Origin: Lactiplantibacillus nangangensis
GTDB taxonomy: Bacteria > Bacillota > Bacilli > Lactobacillales > Lactobacillaceae
Direction: 5' to 3'
Length of the DNA: 64,000 nucleotides
NCBI RefSeq assembly: GCF_005405065.1
Contig: NZ_BJDI01000006.1
Span: 1-64,000 of the forward strand
In this document: positions 8,282-18,770 of the stretch, piece after piece
How the letters are laid out: each line of letters opens with the position of its first letter
How positions within the stretch are numbered: position 1 is the first letter of the stretch
The notes under the pieces: generated by a model
Told to the model about the DNA's origin: nothing
The model's database searches: none
What the model saw: the letters and a program-made list of their open reading frames with translations, nothing else
Program-made: the position numbers and the translations under genes

Positions 8282-9283
8282 TTGAAAAAAGCAACGATTA
8301 AGGATGTCGCGCGGTTAGCGCAAGTTTCCATTTCAACCGTTTCAAATGCGCTCAACGGGGTCAATGTGGTCAAACCGCAAACCAAAGCGCGGGTGTTAAA
8401 AGCGGCTCACCAATTGAATTACTCGCCTAATTTGATGGGGCGGCAGTTACGCTCAGGACAGACCAATACGATTGGGGTCTTTACCGATAGTGTGGCTGGA
8501 CCGTATTTTTATCAGTTGATTGAAACCATTTCAAAAACGTTGGCAGATCAACATTATGGCATGAGCGTCACGTTAGCGAATAATCATACGGCACTCATGA
8601 ATGGGTTACTCGGCAACACTTGTGATGGGGCCATCATTTTTGATCATCGGTTGGACGACCGTGACTTGGAACATTTAGCTGGGCAAGGGATTCCCGTGGT
8701 AATGCTGGATCGACCCGTTTCTGGGGAGCAGCTCAGCAGTATTGTGTTTGATTCATTTAATGAAAGTTATCTGGCGACTCAGTACTTGCTACAGCTTGGG
8801 CATCGGCAACTGGGATACTTAGCTGGTTATGATCATAATCGAGATAATCATGAACGGTTCGCTGGTTTTAAACAGGCAATTTTGAATGCCGGTTTAAGCT
8901 TAGCTGATACGGTTGTTTTGAAAGGACTCTTCGAGGAAAAGGCCGCTTTTCAAGCGCTGCAAACTTATTTGGCGACCCCAACGCGGCAACCTGTTTCTGC
9001 GTTTCTAGCTGGGAATGATTTGAGCGCACTTGGCGCAATCAAGGCGATTACGGCGGCAGGTTATAAGGTACCTAACGACTATAGTGTGATTGGTTTCGAC
9101 GATATCGAAATGGCCAGTTATTTTCAGCCGGCCTTAACGACGGTGCGGAATCCAATCACACAACAAGCCCAGCTGGCGGTTAAAGAACTGGTTGGGTTGT
9201 TAACGACCAAGGCTCGGGGACAGCAGCAAGTGTTGCCAGGCAAGCTGATAGTTCGGTCTTCGACAGCCAAGTTTCAAAATTAA
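8282..9283 (+). CDS. LacI-family transcriptional repressor of the beta-glucoside cassette
   Basis: 334 aa starting at TTG 8282 behind AGGGTG. The LacI helix-turn-helix is at residues ~5-27 (IKDVARLAQVSISTVSNALN), with the hinge helix region up to ~58, then a periplasmic-binding-protein-like effector domain (NTIGVFTDS, VVMLDRPV, AGNDLSALGAI, IGFDDIEMA). It is flanked by two matching palindromes, one over its own start region and one before the kinase/GH1 pair. This supports local repression relieved by a sugar ligand. The ligand is probably a beta-glucoside or its phosphate, from context only. Confidence 0.9.
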   Translation: MKKATIKDVARLAQVSISTVSNALNGVNVVKPQTKARVLKAAHQLNYSPNLMGRQLRSGQTNTIGVFTDSVAGPYFYQLIETISKTLADQHYGMSVTLANNHTALMNGLLGNTCDGAIIFDHRLDDRDLEHLAGQGIPVVMLDRPVSGEQLSSIVFDSFNESYLATQYLLQLGHRQLGYLAGYDHNRDNHERFAGFKQAILNAGLSLADTVVLKGLFEEKAAFQALQTYLATPTRQPVSAFLAGNDLSALGAIKAITAAGYKVPNDYSVIGFDDIEMASYFQPALTTVRNPITQQAQLAVKELVGLLTTKARGQQQVLPGKLIVRSSTAKFQN

Positions 9284-9297
9284 TTTTTTAAAAAATA

Positions 9298-9313
9298 ATA
9301 AAAGCGCTTTTAT
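9298..9313. promoter_or_regulatory. LacI-type operator before kinase-GH1 operon
   Basis: 16-bp perfect palindrome ATAAAAGCGCTTTTAT. It shares the AAAA-N-CG-N-TTTT layout of the 8251-8268 operator. Confidence 0.75.
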
Positions 9314-9338
9314 ACACGCTTGATTTGGAGGAAGTAAA

Positions 9339-11712
<2,374 letters not shown>

Positions 11713-11746
11713 GTGGTTGGCTACGAACAGTTATCTGAACAAAGCT

Positions 11747-11796
11747 AAAACAGCAGTCTCGAAAATTGAGTTAAAATTCCGAGACTGCTGTTTTTT
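11747..11796. terminator. Bidirectional terminator between GH1 and DyP genes
   Basis: A 15-bp perfect stem AAAACAGCAGTCTCG with its complement, 18-nt loop, T run. It serves the convergent genes on both sides. Confidence 0.9.
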
Positions 11797-11810
11797 AGCG
11801 CTAGTTGAAT

Positions 11811-12767
11811 TTAATGAAAGTCGTCTTCGGCGATTTGGGCCAACAGGTCGCGTGACGGAATGAAGAACAACTGTCCTGAAAGAATCGTTGAAAAGGTTAA
11901 CAGGAAGTCGTTTTGAGCCAACATGTTTTGTAACATGCCTTTGGTCACTGACCAGTGCCGAGCATAGCCGATGAAATAAGTTCCAGTATTGCCAGCGGCG
12001 GGATTGGAGAACGGCACATTCATGCGGACGATTTTTTGTTCAACGCCGTCGATTTCAAATTTGGACGCAACGTTGTGAGCGTTCTTAAATTTGTCTTCAT
12101 CGGCGAGTTCGAAATCACTGAACTTCTCACGACCAACCGCTTTTTCTTGTTCTTCGGTGTGCAGGTGATCCCAAACGGGCATGTCATGCTGCCATTTCTG
12201 AGCAAATGCGTAAGAACCGTTTTCAAATTTGGGGTCTTCATCACCAACTAAGGCGTAGTCGGCCGCGTCTTCCACTGCCGGCGCTTCGGTGCCATCAATA
12301 AAACCAATAATGGCACGGCCTTCGAAGTAACGAAAACCCTTAGTTTCATCCACTACCGTTGTAATTGCATCTAAGACGCGTCGGAATTGCGTTTGGCATT
12401 CGTACACGACCGCTTCGTTACTGGCGCGAATGTGAAAGAATAAATCACCCGCCGTAGCTGGCATCGTATAGTCGGGCCCCGATAACGTGGTATAAGTTTC
12501 AAGCTCGTGGGGTTTCGGGGCGTTCGGGAAGAGGTAGTCCCAAGCGGCATTACTGATACCGATGCTCACTTTGAGTTGTGTGCCGGTTTCCGGCTTGGCA
12601 TCGCGGATGCGCAATGAACGGATGATGGCTTGAGAACGGTCGGCAAATTCTTGGAAAACGGCTTGAGCTTGTTGCTGATTTTCGCGGGTCAGGTTAAGAA
12701 CGGTGAATTGAACGTGTTCGCCGACGTCTTTCCAAACGTCTTGCGCGTGAGCTGGTGTGATTGGCAT
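11811..12767 (-). CDS. DyP-type heme peroxidase
   Basis: 318 aa from ATG 12767, which has GGAGGGA at good spacing; the longer upstream frame lacks a ribosome site. GFIDGTEAP (about residue 155) is the conserved GxxDG motif carrying the distal Asp of dye-decolorizing peroxidases. Later FIGYARHW and FFIPSRDLLAQI match the C-terminal heme pocket region. No Tat signal, so it is cytoplasmic, as in the short P/B-type DyPs. Uses H2O2 to oxidise bulky organic substrates; the physiological substrate in lactic acid bacteria is unknown, and heme must be acquired from outside. Monocistronic. Confidence 0.9.
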   Translation of the reverse strand: MPITPAHAQDVWKDVGEHVQFTVLNLTRENQQQAQAVFQEFADRSQAIIRSLRIRDAKPETGTQLKVSIGISNAAWDYLFPNAPKPHELETYTTLSGPDYTMPATAGDLFFHIRASNEAVVYECQTQFRRVLDAITTVVDETKGFRYFEGRAIIGFIDGTEAPAVEDAADYALVGDEDPKFENGSYAFAQKWQHDMPVWDHLHTEEQEKAVGREKFSDFELADEDKFKNAHNVASKFEIDGVEQKIVRMNVPFSNPAAGNTGTYFIGYARHWSVTKGMLQNMLAQNDFLLTFSTILSGQLFFIPSRDLLAQIAEDDFH

Positions 12768-12906
12768 GAATGATCCCTCCAGATTGATTGATAGCCTAAG
12801 CGTAGCGGTTATCACTGACAGCGTCAATCAAGGACCATTGTCTTTTCAACGTGGCTGATTGGTCGGCCTTGGCGAGGGTTAATTCAGTTGTTGAACGAGT
12901 GTTTGA

Positions 12907-13413
12907 TCACAAATTAGTGTTATTATTTCGATTGTCAAACACGAGTGATTTTGTTTCTAATAGTTTAAAGTTAAGGCACATTTTTTTAAAGAAAGGAACT
13001 TTTTTAACTGTGGTGTTGTTATAAACAGAGTGTGCTTGTTTTATAATTTGTACTTCTCGTGGACGAAGATAGTTAAGTTCATTCATTAGCATCAAGTATT
13101 TGTTTAAATCACGCTTTTTTTCAGTCTCTAAGTCTATTTGACGCCAGTTGGTTTTACTAACTGGAATCATATCATTGATGAGCAGAAAACTAATTGGATC
13201 CTTGTCAATATTAATCCTATTCCAGATTTGTAAAGCCAACCGGCGATTGGTACGCTTACCTTGTTTGGCTGATTCTAGCGGTGCAAAGTAAGTAAAATTA
13301 TTTACACTAAGTAGGATACCAACGTATGGCCGTCGTTCTTTGTTCCAAAGTACGCGAGTATCGAATTGTCTTAAATATTTGATATAAGTATCGTCAATAT
13401 AGACTAATTTCAT
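12907..13413 (-). CDS. Type III toxin-antitoxin toxin, ToxN/AbiQ-family endoribonuclease
   Basis: 168 aa, close to the usual 170-185 aa. The central RPYVGILLSVNNFTYFAPLE segment followed by S-A-K (residues ~28-50) is the ToxN/AbiQ hallmark. Conserved KDPISFLLINDMIPV (~residue 90) and a basic C-terminal half (KKVPFFKKMC) also fit. Family members are RNases that process their own antitoxin RNA and otherwise cleave cell RNA, causing growth arrest or abortive infection by phage. Upstream on the same strand are a terminator and three 35-nt direct repeats, the standard toxI-terminator-toxN order. The 35-nt period matches the lactococcal AbiQ antitoxin better than the 36-nt Pectobacterium ToxI. The gene is AT-rich compared with its neighbours, suggesting horizontal gain. 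Confidence 0.88.
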   Translation of the reverse strand: MKLVYIDDTYIKYLRQFDTRVLWNKERRPYVGILLSVNNFTYFAPLESAKQGKRTNRRLALQIWNRINIDKDPISFLLINDMIPVSKTNWRQIDLETEKKRDLNKYLMLMNELNYLRPREVQIIKQAHSVYNNTTVKKVPFFKKMCLNFKLLETKSLVFDNRNNNTNL

Positions 13414-13433
13414 TGCTTTCCCCCAAAAAAAGT

Positions 13434-13461
13434 AATAAAAAAAGGGCTGATGTCCAGCCCT
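13434..13461 (-). terminator. Leaky terminator between antitoxin repeats and toxin gene
   Basis: Minus strand: AGGGCTG-GACAT-CAGCCCT, then about eight T. In type III systems this terminator sets the excess of antitoxin RNA over toxin mRNA. Confidence 0.85.
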
Positions 13462-13464
13462 ACT

Positions 13465-13595
13465 AAAGTTCTCACTTACGGTAGAGAATCACCAATTTTA
13501 AAGTTCTCACTTACGGTAGAGAATCACCAATTTTAAAGTTCTCACTTACGGTAGAGAATCACCAATTTTTGTGTAAAAACCATATCCATAACCAC
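13465..13595 (-). ncRNA. Type III antitoxin RNA with three 35-nt repeats
   Basis: Three identical 35-nt units at 13465-13499, 13500-13534 and 13535-13569, directly abutting with no spacers. On the minus strand each unit contains GGTGATTCTCTACCGTAAGT with a short loop flanked by complementary bases able to form a pseudoknot. Transcription would start near 13588 and stop at the hairpin before the toxin gene. Each unit is expected to be cut out by the toxin and to bind and silence it. Confidence 0.85.
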
Positions 13596-13624
13596 ACTAT
13601 ACGATATCAAGATGAAAAAGTAAA
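13596..13624 (-). promoter_or_regulatory. Promoter of the antitoxin RNA
   Basis: Read on the minus strand: TTTACT (13624-13619), a 17-bp spacer and TATAGT (13601-13596), a good sigma-A promoter placed just ahead of the repeats. Confidence 0.8.
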
Positions 13625-13653
13625 CCAAATACTTTCAACACAATCAAATCAAT

Positions 13654-15009
13654 TTAAGTCCGGAGATAACCGTGTTCTTGTTCGACGGCTTTTTGGCCAA
13701 CGATGTTCAAGTAATCGAAGGGATTATTGAAGTTTGGCGAGAATAGCATGTCTAAGAAAGCGAGTTGGTCGATTGTCCCACCATTTTGAATCAGTGACGA
13801 CACGACATTGGCTGACTGTGACACATCATGTTCACTCATTAATTGCGCACCCAAAATTTGGCGATTATTGCGGTCGTAAATCAGTTCGACCGTTACCGGA
13901 TAAGCGTCAGGCATAAATGAGGGCCGATATGGCGCGGTGTAACTGACTAAAGCAGCGTTCAATTCTGCGGCTTTAGCGGCAGCAAGTGTCAGACCGGTAC
14001 AAGCGACCGTGTGCTTAAAGATGTACATCCCAGTGGAAACCTGCGTTCCAATCGAACGGACCCGGCGTTCAAACACGTTCAGGCCTGCGAGGGCACCTTG
14101 ACGGATGGCATGTGACGCTAAAGGTGCATAGACCATCGTCCCAGTTGGATTAAAATGCACGAGGGCACAATCGCCAGCTGCGAGAATGTCTGGGTCAGAC
14201 GTTTGCATGTAACCGTCCGTTTCAATTGCGCCGTTGCGCGTCATTTTGACTTTACCTTGTAAGAGGTCTGTTTGCGGAATGATGCCGGCACTGATGGCGA
14301 CCATATCGACTTGATAGTCTTGGTCGTCTGTTTCAACATCAATTGCGCCGGTATCGTTTTCTTTAAACGCAGTGACCGTGGTACCAGTGACCACTTTAAC
14401 ACCGTGTTCAGTGAGCACTTGTTGGACTTTTTCAGAAAGCTCTGGTTCAACGTAGGCATTGAGCAAATGAGTTGGTTGTTGGATCAGCAGGACTTCGTGC
14501 CCAGAATCAGCGTAGCCTTCTGCGAGCTCGACCCCAACGTAACCACCACCAACGATTAAGATGCGTTTGACAGCGGCAGTGTTTTGGCAAAGGTCATGCG
14601 CTTGGTCATAAGTTTTGCACAACATGACTTTTGGATTTTCAATCCCAGTAATTGCGGGAATGGCGGTGACGGAGCCGGTCGCCATAATTAATTTATCATA
14701 ATCAACGGTTGCCATAGCCTTAGTGTCTAAGTCTTGCACTAACAGCGTATGTGCCTGTGAATCGATCCGAATCACGTCATGTTGCATCTGCATATGAACC
14801 CCTTGTTTCACAAAGTCGGCCGGTTCGGCGTATAATGCATCTGAAAGGGTTTTGACAGTTCCTTTTATATGTAAATAAGTTGCACAAGACAGATAGGAGA
14901 TCGTGGCCTGGCGCTCAAATACGGTGATGTCTGCCTCGGGATAATTTTTCAAAATTTGGGACACTGCAGCGATGCCTGCATGGGTGCACCCAATTACAAC
15001 AACTTTCAT
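13654..15009 (-). CDS. nox: NADH oxidase / CoA-disulfide-reductase-like flavoprotein
   Basis: 451 aa. FAD-binding VVVIGCTHAGIAA sits at the N-terminus with H10. The single redox-active cysteine C42 is in SYLSCATY, the sulfenic-acid cysteine of water-forming NADH oxidases. The NAD-binding motif ILIVGGGYVGVELAEGYA is near residue 150, the second FAD motif DILAAGDCALV near 275, and a C-terminal dimerisation domain carries MLFSPNFNNPFDYLN. It oxidises NADH with O2 to water, regenerating NAD+ in a fermentative cell and removing oxygen. Monocistronic; ATG with GAAAGGA upstream. The CoA-disulfide-reductase subfamily is the main alternative. Confidence 0.9.
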   Translation of the reverse strand: MKVVVIGCTHAGIAAVSQILKNYPEADITVFERQATISYLSCATYLHIKGTVKTLSDALYAEPADFVKQGVHMQMQHDVIRIDSQAHTLLVQDLDTKAMATVDYDKLIMATGSVTAIPAITGIENPKVMLCKTYDQAHDLCQNTAAVKRILIVGGGYVGVELAEGYADSGHEVLLIQQPTHLLNAYVEPELSEKVQQVLTEHGVKVVTGTTVTAFKENDTGAIDVETDDQDYQVDMVAISAGIIPQTDLLQGKVKMTRNGAIETDGYMQTSDPDILAAGDCALVHFNPTGTMVYAPLASHAIRQGALAGLNVFERRVRSIGTQVSTGMYIFKHTVACTGLTLAAAKAAELNAALVSYTAPYRPSFMPDAYPVTVELIYDRNNRQILGAQLMSEHDVSQSANVVSSLIQNGGTIDQLAFLDMLFSPNFNNPFDYLNIVGQKAVEQEHGYLRT

Positions 15010-15105
15010 GAAAATAGTCCTTTCTTTCTACAATTAGTTACTTTATTATAGTATACTGTTAATTTAATTAAACCTTTAGGTCGATATTTATAGGAGAAAA
15101 ATTTA

Positions 15106-15798
15106 TTGAAGCCAATTTATCGTTTTTTCGTACAACCACAAATTAATACTGATACTAAGTCAATCTTTGGTTATGAATTACTGATGAAACAATGGACGCC
15201 AGAAGGCTGGCGTTTACCGGAGTCATTTTCAGCCATTGATCCGCAGATCATCGCGGACCTATTAGTTGAATCGACGCGTGTATTGTCATTAAAAGTGCGC
15301 TACTGCTCGGTTAACGTGAGTCGTGAACAGCTGATGACAACGTCCATTGCGGCGGCAATTATTAAGAGTCAGGAACAACTTTATCCCACCAAATTAACGG
15401 TTGAATTAACTGAAGATGATGGTCCGCAAAAGTACACCATCGCTGAATTATTGCCACAACTAAAAACATTCTTAAGCAAAGGGATGCAACTCTCATTGGA
15501 CGATGTTGGGACCGGTGATAATTATTTTAATGAAATTCAAGATTTATTACCACTTGTTTCAGAATTGAAATTCGCCTTGCAGAACTTTAACAAACAATTT
15601 AAAGATCCCAATATCCAAAAGAAAATTCATTTCTGGCACGCCATTAGCCAAGAATACGGCTTACGGATGGTGCTAGAAGGTATTGAAGACCATGAAGATA
15701 ACCAATTGAGCAAGCAATTAGGCATTAAGCTCAAGCAAGGTTACTATTTCAGTCGGCCACAATTATTAAAGTTACCACAAGATGCACAATTAGCTTAA
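15106..15798 (+). CDS. Stand-alone EAL-domain protein, probable c-di-GMP phosphodiesterase
   Basis: 230 aa, an EAL domain alone, starting at TTG 15106 behind TAGGAG. Catalytic and metal-binding positions are largely retained: ELL (for EAL) near residue 24, NVS near 69, VELTEDD near 102, the DDVGTG loop near 137, a lysine in ELKFAL, LEGIED (for the loop Glu) and QGYYFSRP at the C-terminus. No membrane or sensor domain is attached. It should linearise cyclic di-GMP, but no GGDEF synthase is in this window. It lies between the NADH oxidase and the small antitoxin-like gene, with its own terminator. Confidence 0.85.
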   Translation: MKPIYRFFVQPQINTDTKSIFGYELLMKQWTPEGWRLPESFSAIDPQIIADLLVESTRVLSLKVRYCSVNVSREQLMTTSIAAAIIKSQEQLYPTKLTVELTEDDGPQKYTIAELLPQLKTFLSKGMQLSLDDVGTGDNYFNEIQDLLPLVSELKFALQNFNKQFKDPNIQKKIHFWHAISQEYGLRMVLEGIEDHEDNQLSKQLGIKLKQGYYFSRPQLLKLPQDAQLA

Positions 15799-15803
15799 AG
15801 CTC

Positions 15804-15851
15804 AAAAAAACTACTCAGTTGACGTTAACTCGTCGACTGAGTAGTTTTTTT
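15804..15851. terminator. Bidirectional terminator after EAL gene
   Basis: AAAAAACTACTCAGT with a perfect complement; the loop region extends the stem (GACG/CGTC). Confidence 0.9.
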
Positions 15852-16110
15852 ATAATGCGTGCCAATTCAGATTATCAATATTAGTGAAGCCACTAACATC
15901 TTTTTCCCGTTTTGCCACTGTCGCAAGTGTACCGTCGTTGGCTAGGAATAGGGTTTCTTGTAGGGCGTTATAATCTTTTTTGTTTATTATAATTAAATCA
16001 TGACGATGTTGTTGCGTTTGGATGGTGACGGGCTGGCTTCCAGGACTAAGTTGTTGCAGAATTTTATCAAAGTTTTGATAAGCTATCATCAGTGAGAAAG
16101 TCGTTTTCAT
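15850..16110 (-). CDS. Small Phd/YefM-like antitoxin-type protein, orphan
   Basis: 86 aa starting at ATG 16110, chosen because AAAGGTGG precedes it; the upstream ATG has no site. The layout resembles Phd/YefM antitoxins: a short N-terminal strand-helix (YQNFDKILQQLSPGSQPVTI), an IIINKKDYNALQETLFLANDG segment matching the YefM VLISxxDYxxLxETLYLL pattern, then a variable tail that would contact a toxin. Such proteins are DNA-binding antitoxins. No RelE/YoeB-type partner frame is adjacent, so it is either an orphan or acts on a distant toxin. Moderate family match. Confidence 0.6.
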   Translation of the reverse strand: MKTTFSLMIAYQNFDKILQQLSPGSQPVTIQTQQHRHDLIIINKKDYNALQETLFLANDGTLATVAKREKDVSGFTNIDNLNWHAL

Positions 16111-16144
16111 AATTAACCACCTTTTCAACTTAACTCGATCATAA

Positions 16145-16170
16145 CATGACTAGCAGTAAAAGCAGTCATG
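16145..16170. repeat. Inverted repeat upstream of the Phd-like gene
   Basis: CATGACT (16145-16151) and AGTCATG (16164-16170), perfect 7-bp arms in the short gap between the permease end and the antitoxin-like start. It could be an operator; there is no T run for a terminator. Confidence 0.35.
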
Positions 16171-16206
16171 ATAACAGTTAGGTTTCTTTTTCAAAGGTGA
16201 ATTAGG

Positions 16207-17574
16207 CTAGAGATTCATTTCAGTATTCCGCTGAGTCAGCCGCAAAATGCCGTAGTAAATCAGGCCAATCACTAACCAAGCGCCGCCAATTTCTTTCGCT
16301 AAGATGTTCAAGTTGATCATGACGAATAAGATGACCGCAAAGCCGATAATCGGCACGATCAAATGGTGCCAGTAATCGTGGGAATGTCCCTTGATCAGAA
16401 AGTGGTTAACGACGGCGACGTGAATGATTAAAAAGGCTGTTAAAGCGCCACAGTTGACGATTTCTGAGAGCACGCCGCTGTTGTTCATGAAGATCAGGCC
16501 GACAATCAGTGAAATGACTGAGACTAAAATGGTGCTAACATACGGTGTCTTATATTTAGGGTGCACTTTGGCTAAGACTTTTGGCAAATTACGATCCCGC
16601 GACATCCCGAACAGGATTCTAGAGATGGCGGCTTGGGCTGCTAAAGCGTTCGCAAAACCCCAAGATAGAATGGTCGCAATCGTGGTCATGTACATTAAGA
16701 ATGGCCCACCGACTTTACCAGCGACAACGTAAAAGGCGGTATCCAAGTCGCTGAATGACTGCCAGTTAGGCACGATCAGCGCTGCGAGATACGTTTGAGC
16801 GATAAAAAGCACGCCGACGATCATTAATGACCACATGATGCCTTGGCCGACCGTTTTATTACCGCCAGTGGTTTCTTCAGCGAGCGTGCTGATCCCGTCA
16901 AAACCTAGGAAACTTAAAACAGCCACGGAAGTTGCGGTCATGACAAAGTTCAAATTGAACTGTTTGGCGTCATAGAATGGCTTTAACGTAAAACCGTTAC
17001 CGACACCGTGCATTAAGCCGTACACGCCCATGATGACGAAGAACGCGAGCACGATCAGTTCACCAATTAAGAAAATTCGGTTAGCAATTGCGGTGAATTC
17101 GATTCCGCGCACGTTGATCAAAGTGTTAATCGTGATGAAAATGACTAACCAGATCCAAGTCGGGACGGCCGGTAATAAGGATTTTAATGAGTTTGCAGAA
17201 ATAATGTAAAGTAGGGCGGGTACGAAAATGTAATCCAAAATAATCATCCAGCCGGACAAAAAGCCGATAGTTTTATTGATGCCTAGTTTGGCGTAAGCAT
17301 ACACCGAACCGGCGATGGGAAAGGCCCGTGACATTTGGCCGTAACTTAACGCCGTGAAAAACATGGCGACCATCCCAATCGCATAAGTGAGGGCAATCAT
17401 CCCACGTGACGCTGAGATAACGGAACCATAGATGCCCATTGGTGCGATTGGTACCATGAAAATCAACCCGTAGACGACTAAGTCTTTGACCGAAAGCGTG
17501 CGGTCGAGTTCTTGTTTATAACCAAAATCGCTTAATTTAGCGATATGGTCGCTTGGAACGTGATTAACTGCCAT
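16207..17574 (-). CDS. APC-family amino acid permease
   Basis: 455 aa with about 12 membrane helices. The first helices carry LVVYGLIFMVPIAPMGIYGSV and the AFPIAGSVYAYA segment typical of the APC superfamily (Gly/Ala-rich helix 1 unwinding region and helix 2/3). Putative function is uptake or exchange of an amino acid; specificity is not visible. It starts 3 bases after the end of the proline iminopeptidase-like gene on the same strand, so the two form an operon. The peptidase may release, and the permease import, the same residue. ATG preceded by AAGGGGGAA. Confidence 0.85.
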   Translation of the reverse strand: MAVNHVPSDHIAKLSDFGYKQELDRTLSVKDLVVYGLIFMVPIAPMGIYGSVISASRGMIALTYAIGMVAMFFTALSYGQMSRAFPIAGSVYAYAKLGINKTIGFLSGWMIILDYIFVPALLYIISANSLKSLLPAVPTWIWLVIFITINTLINVRGIEFTAIANRIFLIGELIVLAFFVIMGVYGLMHGVGNGFTLKPFYDAKQFNLNFVMTATSVAVLSFLGFDGISTLAEETTGGNKTVGQGIMWSLMIVGVLFIAQTYLAALIVPNWQSFSDLDTAFYVVAGKVGGPFLMYMTTIATILSWGFANALAAQAAISRILFGMSRDRNLPKVLAKVHPKYKTPYVSTILVSVISLIVGLIFMNNSGVLSEIVNCGALTAFLIIHVAVVNHFLIKGHSHDYWHHLIVPIIGFAVILFVMINLNILAKEIGGAWLVIGLIYYGILRLTQRNTEMNL

Positions 17575-17577
17575 TCG

Positions 17578-18498
17578 CTATTCCCCCTTAGCTTGGTTGA
17601 ATGTGCCGTGTTGTAAATCTAAGAAATAATTTTTCAAATTTGTAAAGAAGACAGCCGGATTGTCGACCATGTGATTGTGGCCGCTATCCGGTGTGACGAC
17701 TAACTGAGCGTTTGGCATATCGCGTTGCATGCGTTGCGCTGTGGCGAGCGGCATCGTTTCATGGTCAGCGAAAGCCAGCAAAGTGGGTAATTGGATCGTT
17801 TTTAATTGGTCTGAAAAGTCCCAATTACCGAGGTCACCTTCGACCACAAACTCGTTGTCGCCTTGAAAATGGTTGTAGACGGGTTTGGCTTGAATATCGA
17901 CGTTGTGTGACATAATTTCGGGTTGGCGCCGGTTCACATAACCGTGATAAAGTTGTTTGATTAAGTCGCGATAGTGCGGATTTGACCACTGTCCGCGCTG
18001 TTCGATATCAAGCATAAAGGCATTTTCCGCCGGTGAAAATTCAGCCGCGCGAATCGCTTTGATATGATCGACGTAATCTGGAATATTGTCGATCATACTG
18101 ATGATGATCAGGCCGTCGAGTTGGTCTTGATGTTGGGCAGCGTAAGTCATCGCGAGCATGCCACCCCAGGAATGCCCCGCTAAGAAATAGTGGTCATAAC
18201 CCAGTAATTGACGGACTTCGGCGACTTCACTCAAATAATAATCTTCAGTGAGGTATTTGGCCTTGATGGCGGGATCGTCCCAGTCGGGGGTGTCCGAGTA
18301 CCATGAGCCGAGTTGGTCGTACATCGTGACTTCAATATCGAGGTCAGCCAATTCGGGACCAAAGCGTTCAAAGACTTCATGCGTATCGCCAGGGCCACCG
18401 TGTAAACAGAGTAGCTTGGTTTTTCCCCCAAGATTGTTCGTATGTGTCCAAATATGATACCCATTCTTAAGCGTTAAAATTCGCGTTACATTGCGCAT
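17578..18498 (-). CDS. Proline iminopeptidase-like alpha/beta hydrolase (S33)
   Basis: 306 aa from ATG 18498 (AAGGTGGG upstream). CLHGGPGD (~residue 32) is the oxyanion HGGPG motif of prolyl iminopeptidases. GHSWGGML (~residue 109) holds the nucleophile Ser, LLAFADHETMP a later Asp, and DSGHNHMVDNP the catalytic His. YDQLGSW matches the conserved DQxGxG segment. It should cleave N-terminal proline (or another residue) from short peptides in the cytoplasm. Followed at once by the permease gene. Lactic acid bacterial PepI/PepR enzymes look like this; the exact specificity is uncertain. Confidence 0.85.
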   Translation of the reverse strand: MRNVTRILTLKNGYHIWTHTNNLGGKTKLLCLHGGPGDTHEVFERFGPELADLDIEVTMYDQLGSWYSDTPDWDDPAIKAKYLTEDYYLSEVAEVRQLLGYDHYFLAGHSWGGMLAMTYAAQHQDQLDGLIIISMIDNIPDYVDHIKAIRAAEFSPAENAFMLDIEQRGQWSNPHYRDLIKQLYHGYVNRRQPEIMSHNVDIQAKPVYNHFQGDNEFVVEGDLGNWDFSDQLKTIQLPTLLAFADHETMPLATAQRMQRDMPNAQLVVTPDSGHNHMVDNPAVFFTNLKNYFLDLQHGTFNQAKGE

Positions 18499-18770
18499 TT
18501 TGCTGCCACCCACCTTTTTTCTTAATATAAACAAAAATACACTTGTTTCTCATTAAATTCAAATTTAATTCTAATTTTTGGTGGGCGTTTAGGGATAACT
18601 CGATTAAGTCAATGTTCAGTGGTGGATTGCTCAATTGACTAACTATAGTGTCAGTCAATGATGAGTTGTGCGTCGCAAAAGCAAGAAAATGTAACCGCTT
18701 ATCGTTAAATTAGGTGCCCCTGAATTGGTATGGTAAAATTGAGCTAAATCGGGGAAATGAGGGGTGGCAT

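Noticed and set aside
13465-13569. Three direct repeats as a CRISPR array
   Set aside because: The 35-nt units abut with no spacers, no cas genes are near, and they sit at the exact antitoxin position of a ToxN/AbiQ toxin gene.
18467-18658. 63-aa minus-strand frame upstream of the peptidase
   Set aside because: It overlaps the peptidase start in another frame and lacks a ribosome site.
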